Shown in pieces: positions 6,701 to 12,078 of a DNA stretch of 12,078 nucleotides (position 1 is the stretch's first letter; the number at the start of each line of letters is the position of its first letter). Under the pieces are notes generated by a model, which searched no databases, was not told where the DNA came from, and saw nothing but the letters and a program-made list of their open reading frames with translations. Position numbers and translations under genes: made by a program. This DNA comes from Stramenopiles sp. TOSAG23-2. Taxonomy: Eukaryota > Sar. The stretch covers positions 1 through 12,078 of the forward strand of contig LT649880.1 of NCBI GenBank assembly GCA_900128395.1, written 5' to 3'.

Positions 6701-8309
6701 TGCGTTATTATTTGTATTTTGGAAATTATATGCAATGTACAAGCATTTGAATGTTGGCAAACGTACACAAAGGAATGAAACAACTGCAAAAGATCGTTTT
6801 GTCGTTAGCTTCAACGCATTTCTTTTTTTGCTTTATCCACATAGTTGTAAAGTTTTACTATCGATATTTTCGTGTAAATATATAGGAGATGATTATTATC
6901 ATTCTTACGACGTTTCCGTACGATGCTATAATGGTTCGTATTTCATATTTTTATTGTTGTTCGGAATCCCATTGACGATACTTTACATTATTGGCCTTCC
7001 TTCAACTGTATTTTATTTTTTAAGAAAGCATCGAGCGCGTTTAGATGAAAGGGTTGTTAAACTTCGTTGGGGAATCTTCTACAGAGGTTTTCGCAGACCT
7101 AGATTTTATTGGGAAATAACTGTTGCTATTCGCAAGTTATTGATAGTTTTCATTGGAATTATGCAAGTCTCTTTGACGTTAAAAGCTGTATTGGCTCTAG
7201 CCACCATTCAGCAATATATTTATTTACACATAAGATGCGAACCATATAATAGAAAACAGAATCCAATTCTGCATGATTTAGAATATTGGTCATTATTAAT
7301 TGTTTTTTTTACAATGTGTTTTGGTCTATTATATACTGTGAAAGATGGTGATTTCAGGGTATTTGCATCATTTATAATCATATCCATGAACATTAGCTTC
7401 ACTGTGTATGTTTTCAATGTATACTTATCAGAGTACTTGAAGGAACACGAATATTTCAGGGACAAAATTCCTGCTTGGGTATTTAATTTCTGTAGCAAAG
7501 TTTCTAAATTTTTAAGCAATACAAAGAAGAAACTTTGGAAATGTTGTACTAGTGTAAAGTTCAACCGTATGTTTAATCGTGGTGATCAAATAAATGAAAG
7601 CGAAGAGTGGGTGCGAATTTTTGATCATGATCTAGGCCAATTTTATTACAGCCATGAACCAACCTGTACTATATTTTGGGAATATTATCCAAATACCGTT
7701 GATGAAAAAGCGAAGATACGGCAAGAAGGGGAACAAATGCCGCGTGAAAGTGGTTGGAGACGTTATTGGGATGTATCAAATACGTGGGAAAACAATAATA
7801 CTGCAACTAGCCGATATTATTTTCATCAAGATGATCGAAGTATGACAAGGTGGGCAAAAGAAAACCCAGAGATGCATCCAAATGGTAGCTCTTTTGCTTT
7901 AAAAAATGAAAGGCTCAATCCATTGCGAGCGCTTGTCAATCGTTTTAGTACAGCTCCTGAGGGAACATCAAAAAAGGTGAGGAAGAAGACGCAAAAATCT
8001 GCCAATTCCTTATCCACCGCATTGGAAATGACAGAGAAAAAAACGAAAAATAAGCCTGAAAAGCCGTCAAAAAAAAAACGACCTACAATGGACATGTCAT
8101 GGAATCGAAAGCTAAATCAAGAGCACAAAGCATATTTTTTCACTTCTCATGATGGTCAATTGATCAAATGGGAACAACCTGCTGTAGAGGAGGAAATGAA
8201 AAAGGAATTACCAACATTTGGATGGATCCTTTATGTTGATGATAATTCATCACGTGAATATTTTTATAATCGAAAAGTTAATGTTTCACTATGGGTATAC
8301 TCGCCGTAA
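3753..8309 (+). CDS. Ephrin-receptor-like Cys-rich, polytopic membrane protein with WW-domain tail
   Basis: This 1518-residue protein is probably a surface receptor or channel-like protein. Order: signal peptide (1-26, cleavage likely after TFA); cysteine-rich ectodomain with 22 CxxC modules (C56 to C563), most in the form CxxCxxGxY, as in GCC2/GCC3 and ephrin-A/B-receptor-like repeats; an insert without the module at about 237-307; an FN3-like beta domain (about 605-712, with GYFVQWSNDRDF and LHIRVASYN); a juxtamembrane Cys module (about 753-869, with CPVGSSCEG, FGYWRY and LCAVCSKGYH); and eight or nine hydrophobic segments (870-897, 935-957 weak, 966-996, 1016-1038, 1060-1090, 1122-1142, 1143-1160, 1177-1197, 1202-1226). 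The tail has WW modules at W1286-P1313, W1335-W1367 (long insert), W1450-P1476 and W1491-P1518, and a Lys-rich linker at about 1406-1445. Several NxT/S sequons fit an extracellular N-terminus. The membrane block resembles that of protist proteins usually labelled ephrin-receptor-like; a kinase domain is absent. The start is fixed by a stop at 3738-3740. No introns are seen. Ligand, and channel versus receptor role, are unknown. Confidence 0.88.
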   Translation: MPNHIIVTIVIFVITIVNHLYVPTFASICNQNNPPKTPCDLGFYCSKVIVEGGNQCISCSAGKYADTTDSIPTADGCKKCAKGQYEDEAASRSCKKCKEGQYGDIEESTSCSKCPKGRFNDIRGMISVNQCKICSSGRAGEVEGGTTFEACKECPSGKYAYSTATSCKNCNVQFPLSARGTTNLPQCNNVCPSGTYLASGNQCNTCVAGKVLKYSTGIHYCEECEAGKYSLSNYIFCANDGENCFCKGIIRRYHYKRNNYPNDMETGYKYLNVFGTVKCNSALFGESGTPINNGVNLACSCSAFSTQCNDCEIGYYSSQPGQETCKSCNPGRVNSVKRETSCKECDIGTVQPGYGKSQCENCVAGKAAIDNSKACVECPGGTYTAANLETNCKQCEAGKYSELNIMSTSCKDCKPGRKSPPQTAPVDIPNSYLDNCYNRCPKGSYAINSQCASCDGGKYKNDNGDDKSLCIDCIKGKYNSDGGVYFKHHEECTLCAGGRYSSIKGSLECTLCNPGYVLRNITNSPWKDESIAYKYHDNSNDCKACAVGQSTNGKAGEQFCSNCPVGLYSREGSAVCYDASGLIEDESLYIAEQMELIATRHIGKEIQYPAIKISGCFVPSTGGQSHANVTCSQTYDESLENVPHGYFVQWSNDRDFKTLIGSSKVDLNKRFKFHFQINLTKIDIINETLHIRVASYNNMNEQNRGKWSLADTWLNRRDCDFTREFLDIDGIHFQNEKARLVNIESGKPSTWKCRPCPVGSSCEGYYTWPDVRAKFGYWRYIVETEMAKDGVKQESVSFLECAVHEACLGAKNDDLAFNLVEVSNSDTVPLDTSERCNELLGFQEGKRLCAVCSKGYHVMDTFGNCKVCPTVAAMVVSLFFTFIALAALLAFITYTTVKEVDIQKSQAEVIKRIILNYFQVISLASTFPYEWPEEVRFIFTGTGIFSSIGESLISIDCIFRDYDKYVVFYIRQIAFALLPIFAGALLFVFWKLYAMYKHLNVGKRTQRNETTAKDRFVVSFNAFLFLLYPHSCKVLLSIFSCKYIGDDYYHSYDVSVRCYNGSYFIFLLLFGIPLTILYIIGLPSTVFYFLRKHRARLDERVVKLRWGIFYRGFRRPRFYWEITVAIRKLLIVFIGIMQVSLTLKAVLALATIQQYIYLHIRCEPYNRKQNPILHDLEYWSLLIVFFTMCFGLLYTVKDGDFRVFASFIIISMNISFTVYVFNVYLSEYLKEHEYFRDKIPAWVFNFCSKVSKFLSNTKKKLWKCCTSVKFNRMFNRGDQINESEEWVRIFDHDLGQFYYSHEPTCTIFWEYYPNTVDEKAKIRQEGEQMPRESGWRRYWDVSNTWENNNTATSRYYFHQDDRSMTRWAKENPEMHPNGSSFALKNERLNPLRALVNRFSTAPEGTSKKVRKKTQKSANSLSTALEMTEKKTKNKPEKPSKKKRPTMDMSWNRKLNQEHKAYFFTSHDGQLIKWEQPAVEEEMKKELPTFGWILYVDDNSSREYFYNRKVNVSLWVYSP

Positions 8310-8678
8310 TATAATCTCGGTACTTAAAATATAGGAAGTTAAAATAAAATTGAAAATATATCAAAAGGTTGTTTTTGCATGATGGAAAAGATAGTGTGTC
8401 TTGTTGAAGTTTAGAAGATTGGAGAAGAGAGGAAAAGGTATTTGGGGTAACATCGTATTTAAATGTCACTGTATGATATCATACTCTATATAAACATAAA
8501 AACAAAAAGTTACGCTTCGTAGTAAACATAGATCAAAATACATTTTTTTTATTTTTTATTAAAATATTATTTTACATTAATTAAATATATATTAATTAAT
8601 AATATGAGATAGATTATTTCAGTTATTTTATTCTTTTGAAGAGTAGGAATTATCATGAGTAAATTAAAAATAAATTAT

Positions 8679-8731
8679 GCGTAAATTAAATTATAATATA
8701 TTATAAATTAATTAAGCGTAAATTAAATTAT
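8679..8731. repeat. Repeated 16-mer GCGTAAATTAAATTAT
   Basis: Identical copies lie at 8679-8694 and 8716-8731, a 37-bp period, with a third degenerate relative (AGTAAATTAAAAATAAATTAT-like) beginning near 8658. The unit includes one of the few GC pairs of the area, which makes chance identity less likely. It reads as a small AT-rich tandem array in the shared 3' gap. Confidence 0.6.
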
Positions 8732-8751
8732 TAATTAATTAATAATATTTA

Positions 8752-8771
8752 ATATTTTTTTAAAAAAATAT
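8752..8771. repeat. 20-bp perfect palindrome of A and T
   Basis: ATA, seven T, seven A, TAT form a perfect inverted repeat without a loop, about 67 bases beyond the stop of the minus-strand gene. Its oligo-A and oligo-T halves could act as a 3'-end efficiency element on either strand, or form a cruciform. Low-complexity origin is equally possible. Confidence 0.5.
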
Positions 8772-8838
8772 ATTTTCAGGTTCTTTAAAAATACGAATTC
8801 TACACGTTGTAAAATGCGATATATGTGTGAATCTTTTT

Positions 8839-11800
8839 TTACCTCTCTGAAATAAATTTTTGGACTTCGATAAATCCATTATCACCATACTCTTGAAATG
8901 TAAATGTATAATGGCATTGCGCTTCACTAAATATCATATCTGCTTCTTCCTCTCCTTCCCCAATTTGAAACTCTTCATCATCATCTTGTGCTTGATTGAA
9001 ACCTAAATATAATATTGAATCTTGTTGATCGTCTTCACATGCAAATTCAATTAAATCTTTTCTTGCATGGCATATCAACTGTTCTTCTTGTTTACCCTTT
9101 CGTAGTTGCGGTGGCATTTCAATTTCTAATGTGCTGCTATTGTCTATATTTTTCTTGTTTCTTGCTATTTTTTTTTTCAAACTAACATCATCCTCATCAA
9201 TATTATTAAAATCTATTAGTAATAAAAAGTGTGTTTCCGTAATGCATAAAATACGTTTGCCGATTAATCTTCCTCCGTTTTTTGTATCAAACCAATGTAC
9301 CCTAGCTAGACATTCAATTTGTGATGAGAACACTTCATCTTCATTGATATTATCTTCTTTTACATGTTCATCATTACGTGAAATTATATCCTTTTGCAAT
9401 TTACTGGATATGTCCCTTAATACATTTTGCATTTGCTTTCGAAATTTTTCATCATGGCGAAAACACTGCACGCGCTTTTCAAAATCAAGTTCTTGTGTAT
9501 GAAATATTGCAAATCGCGATAATTCATTGAAAGTACTTTCACAAATGGCGGAACGTGAAAACTTGAAATGTAAAATATCTCTAGATTTTAACAGTAAATG
9601 TATTTCATCAGACAAACGACCTAATGTAACACTACTGATATCAAGATAATTAATTTCCACAACATCAAATAATTGTTGCTCGAATGAAAGTATTTCATCA
9701 TCAAAAACAGATTTATTTTTATCCTTGCTTTTTAAATAAGTTATTTTCTTAGTAGAAATAATAAACCACACATCATTGTAATCACGTTTTTCAAACACAG
9801 TATTGTTTACATTTGAATCAGCCTGTTTGTGCATAAATGATGACGGAACGCATGTATTAATACGTTCAAGGCATGGGTCATTAGTTATACCGAAAGAAAC
9901 ACAAAGGTCAAGAAGACGTGCACGTTTCAATTTCCAATTAACATGATTCAATACATCTTGTAAAAATGCATCTGGCATATTTACTATTTCTTCTACTTGC
10001 TCCCGTGATATTTCTGAAAGAATTTTATGCCTTCGGTCTATGTCAGCAGAAACAATTAATGTTGATATCATGTCTCGTAATCCATTTACTAATAAAATTT
10101 TACGCTTTCGCCTTAGATAATAATTTTGTTGGTGATGATGCGAGTCGTCAATATGATCACGCCATGTCAAGACGGTCCTTGTCAACACATATATTGTATG
10201 CCTAATTGTTGTTTCGTTTACCCACATCAGTAAATAATCATTCATCGCTTCTTGGTCAAATATACAACCAATACCATCTTCATCCTTGGTTCGAATGTAT
10301 TTCATTTCGCGCATGACTGTAAGACATGCATTTACCCCTTGTTGCAATAGTGCCTCTTCCTCAACGCCTAAATGATGTTCCAAAATACTTGGATGACTAA
10401 CAACTAAATCCCACATAGAAAAAACCAATGAATACAATTCCACATGCTTTGCATTTTCAGTACAAATATTTGGTGCCATTCTAACACAACTTGTTAATAC
10501 CGCAAAATATTTAGCTCCTGTATTGTATTGATACCAATGTGGATTTTGAATTGCATTAGTCACTTGATTTGCTAGCTTTAATAAATAATAATTTGTTCGA
10601 AGAAGATCTATAAAGGCCACTCTATGCTCGCCATTTGCCGTCAAAGTTGTCAGGGTGTACAATAAACGTAATAATGGTGCCAAACGGATGCAATTTTCAT
10701 TACAAATAGTCGGTTCAGGGGGGGTGAAACTAAATTGATGAATTTCATCATGTTTCTCCTTACTACCATCTAAACTATTCTCTCGACTATTCGCATTCTT
10801 ATTGTTGTTGTTTCCAGCATAATAAACATCATCTGCTGGACGTTCAGAGAATATCAATGTATGTAAAAGGAACGCGCAGCCATTTACTGATGGTGATTGG
10901 ATATTTTCACCATCAATACCTTTTTTTCCTTCCATTTTGTTTCTCATACTAGCTTTTCGCTTCTCTCTAACACTAAAATAATCCAATGTATACGCATGCG
11001 AGTCATTTTTTTTAATTACATCGGGAGTCTTGCATCGTTCAAGTGCATATTTCAAAAGCAATTTCAATCCGCCAAATTCTTGTAAATATCGTCGTTGTTG
11101 ATAAATATGTGAACTTTGAGGTTCTAACGAGTATACGTCCGATTTAAATGGCCATTCAAAATCCCACCATTCATCTAAATCTGACTCTTGTTTTAATTCT
11201 TTCCACTCACATTCAATCATTTTTTGAATTGATATTTTTTTCCTTTCATCTATTACATCATCATCGTCATCATCATCCACTATATTATCTTCATCATACT
11301 CCGATCCTTCGCTTTCGATCTCTTCTTCATGGAAACTTAATCTATTTGTGTATTTATGCGGAGGTTTTATACCAAATGCTGTAAAAAAAGGTATTAAACG
11401 CAAGCCTATTCTGCAATTAAGAACATCATTTGGATTGTCTAAATACACTGACGACTCTCCTTTCAGCTCTTCTGATGTCGGGTCTCGTATTCCCATTGCT
11501 ATGTCTGCAATTCTACGTAATATCCTTTGAAAAACAACACCATTTGCTCTCAATGGTTTGCTTCCATATGTACCTTTTATTGCATCTAATAAATATTTTA
11601 TTTGTGCTCCAGTCCAAATTCGTTCCACTGGCAATGGTACATAATTTTTCCTACTCATTTCGTTTGCTGCTATGGGCCTTGAAACAAATCTTTCACTTTG
11701 CGAATCTTCATAATAAAGCGTTTTGCACATTTGTTCATTTACAGAGCTATTACTTAAATTATTTCTTAGCTTTGTAGCACTAGCAGTTATTAAAAAGTCA

Positions 11801-12078
11801 ATCATGGAGTTTGTCAATTCTGCCTTTTCTAATGCTTCATCATGATCATCGCCCGTATCACGTGAAGCATTTTGAACTAAGATACGCATGGCTGTAATAA
11901 TAGCAATCGAAGCATTTGATAATGATACGTCATTATTTACCGGTGCGTTTTCATCAGGATCAATATAATCATCTTCCTCGTCGTCCTCATCACCAACATC
12001 ATCATTTCTACTTACATCGTAATTACTATTGCAACAAGGGGTAAATGCATGTCTTACAGTCATGCGCGAAATGAAATA
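8839..12078 (-). CDS. Large acidic helical protein with C-terminal PH-like regions (5' end beyond window)
   Basis: At least 1079 residues are visible. The first ATG in the window (12061-12063) is preceded by five open codons to the edge without a stop, so the true start is probably outside and this Met may be internal. Counting from that Met: an acidic Asp/Glu tract at about 21-45; a conserved-looking block with IWTGAQIKYLLDAI (about 148-161); a second acidic tract with eight Asp in a row or nearly so (about 245-272); a Trp-rich DEWWDFEWPF patch near 300; a long, mostly helical stretch (about 310-740) of hydrophobic repeats like ARM/HEAT proteins; a first beta-rich region (about 760-855) and a second (about 915-1074), both with PH/GRAM-like strand patterns, the last ending in a helix-like IEVQKFISER. 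No signal peptide, membrane span, DnaJ motif or catalytic signature is seen. It resembles large membrane-trafficking scaffolds in architecture only; I do not recognise the family. Convergent with the receptor gene. Confidence 0.8.
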   Translation of the reverse strand, partial: YFISRMTVRHAFTPCCNSNYDVSRNDDVGDEDDEEDDYIDPDENAPVNNDVSLSNASIAIITAMRILVQNASRDTGDDHDEALEKAELTNSMIDFLITASATKLRNNLSNSSVNEQMCKTLYYEDSQSERFVSRPIAANEMSRKNYVPLPVERIWTGAQIKYLLDAIKGTYGSKPLRANGVVFQRILRRIADIAMGIRDPTSEELKGESSVYLDNPNDVLNCRIGLRLIPFFTAFGIKPPHKYTNRLSFHEEEIESEGSEYDEDNIVDDDDDDDVIDERKKISIQKMIECEWKELKQESDLDEWWDFEWPFKSDVYSLEPQSSHIYQQRRYLQEFGGLKLLLKYALERCKTPDVIKKNDSHAYTLDYFSVREKRKASMRNKMEGKKGIDGENIQSPSVNGCAFLLHTLIFSERPADDVYYAGNNNNKNANSRENSLDGSKEKHDEIHQFSFTPPEPTICNENCIRLAPLLRLLYTLTTLTANGEHRVAFIDLLRTNYYLLKLANQVTNAIQNPHWYQYNTGAKYFAVLTSCVRMAPNICTENAKHVELYSLVFSMWDLVVSHPSILEHHLGVEEEALLQQGVNACLTVMREMKYIRTKDEDGIGCIFDQEAMNDYLLMWVNETTIRHTIYVLTRTVLTWRDHIDDSHHHQQNYYLRRKRKILLVNGLRDMISTLIVSADIDRRHKILSEISREQVEEIVNMPDAFLQDVLNHVNWKLKRARLLDLCVSFGITNDPCLERINTCVPSSFMHKQADSNVNNTVFEKRDYNDVWFIISTKKITYLKSKDKNKSVFDDEILSFEQQLFDVVEINYLDISSVTLGRLSDEIHLLLKSRDILHFKFSRSAICESTFNELSRFAIFHTQELDFEKRVQCFRHDEKFRKQMQNVLRDISSKLQKDIISRNDEHVKEDNINEDEVFSSQIECLARVHWFDTKNGGRLIGKRILCITETHFLLLIDFNNIDEDDVSLKKKIARNKKNIDNSSTLEIEMPPQLRKGKQEEQLICHARKDLIEFACEDDQQDSILYLGFNQAQDDDEEFQIGEGEEEADMIFSEAQCHYTFTFQEYGDNGFIEVQKFISER

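Larger units (their letters stand above)
8310..8838. other. Very AT-rich convergent 3' gap
   Basis: Both flanking genes end here, so the 529 bases should hold two 3' UTRs. An AATAAA hexamer at 8343-8348 could serve the receptor transcript. For the minus-strand gene, AATAAA reads on the opposite strand at 8627-8632 and twice within 8548-8560. In DNA this rich in A and T these hexamers are weak evidence. From about 8550 to 8775 the sequence is almost pure A/T with TTAATTAA runs, a repeated 16-mer and a long palindrome. No gene is seen. Confidence 0.55.

Noticed and set aside
7220-8095. Antisense frames of 114 and 89 residues under the receptor tail
   Set aside because: Their composition mirrors the Lys/Phe-rich sense sequence, and they have no domain or promoter context.
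3753-8309. Ephrin receptor tyrosine kinase
   Set aside because: Only the cysteine repeats and FN3-like region recall Eph receptors. There is no kinase glycine loop, HRD or DFG motif, and the protein spans the membrane many times.
8771-8780. 3' splice acceptor-like TTTTCAGG in the convergent gap
   Set aside because: No coding frame follows it on the plus strand before the opposing gene, and the sequence is low complexity.
9131-11777. Plus-strand frames opposite the 8839 gene, some hydrophobic and membrane-like
   Set aside because: Leu/Phe/Ser-rich strings arise as the complement of Lys/Glu/Asp-rich codons on the coding strand; none has a family motif.
12061-12063. Treating this ATG as the true start of the minus-strand gene
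   Set aside because: Five codons upstream to the edge are open, with no stop, so the frame may well continue outside the window.
8839-12078. Assignment as a DNAJC13/RME-8/GRV2-type protein
   Set aside because: The solenoid plus PH-like layout suggested it, but no HPD-bearing J domain or IWN repeat is visible, and the PH-like regions are at the C-terminus.
1-12078. Giant-virus or bacterial origin of the window
   Set aside because: Long repeat-rich gaps, no operons, no viral hallmark genes, and multidomain receptor and PH-like proteins all point to a nuclear protist genome.

Overview
The window looks like nuclear DNA of a compact, AT-rich protist genome. The arguments for this are four well-separated genes on alternating strands, very AT-rich gaps of 255 to 850 bases full of simple repeats, A-rich leaders before ATG codons, no Shine-Dalgarno-driven operons, and proteins of plainly eukaryotic type (multi-WW tail, ephrin-receptor-like cysteine repeats, FN3-like and PH-like folds). 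All four reading frames run without visible introns, the longest for 4.5 kb, and use the standard code. A stramenopile or another alga-like protist is my best guess, because proteins joining GCC2/GCC3-type cysteine repeats to a polytopic membrane domain are widespread there. That placement is an inference and is not proven by the sequence.

Layout. 1-849: AT-rich gap with a small imperfect duplication, a perfect 8-bp hairpin, repeated palindromes, a polypyrimidine-CAG site, a 22-codon upstream ORF and a TA microsatellite. 850-2103 (+): a basic, low-complexity 417-residue protein that I do not recognise. 2104-2358: short convergent gap. 2359-3144 (-): a 261-residue Fe(II)/2-oxoglutarate dioxygenase of the phytanoyl-CoA dioxygenase type, with its metal and co-substrate residues visible. 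3145-3752: divergent promoter gap rich in microsatellites. 3753-8309 (+): the main gene, a 1518-residue putative cell-surface receptor or channel-like protein with signal peptide, 22 CxxC modules, an FN3-like domain, a conserved juxtamembrane cysteine module, eight or nine membrane segments and four WW or WW-like modules in the cytoplasmic tail. 8310-8838: extremely AT-rich convergent gap with a repeated 16-mer and a 20-bp palindrome. 8839 to the right edge (-): at least 1079 residues of a large acidic, mostly helical protein ending in two PH-like regions; its start lies beyond the window.

No operon or functional pathway links the four genes. The oxygenase and the receptor share one 608-base divergent promoter region and could be co-regulated. 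The receptor is built to sense outside the cell and to bind proline-rich partners inside. The most interesting object is this receptor, above all its WW-array tail, which ends exactly on the last WW proline.
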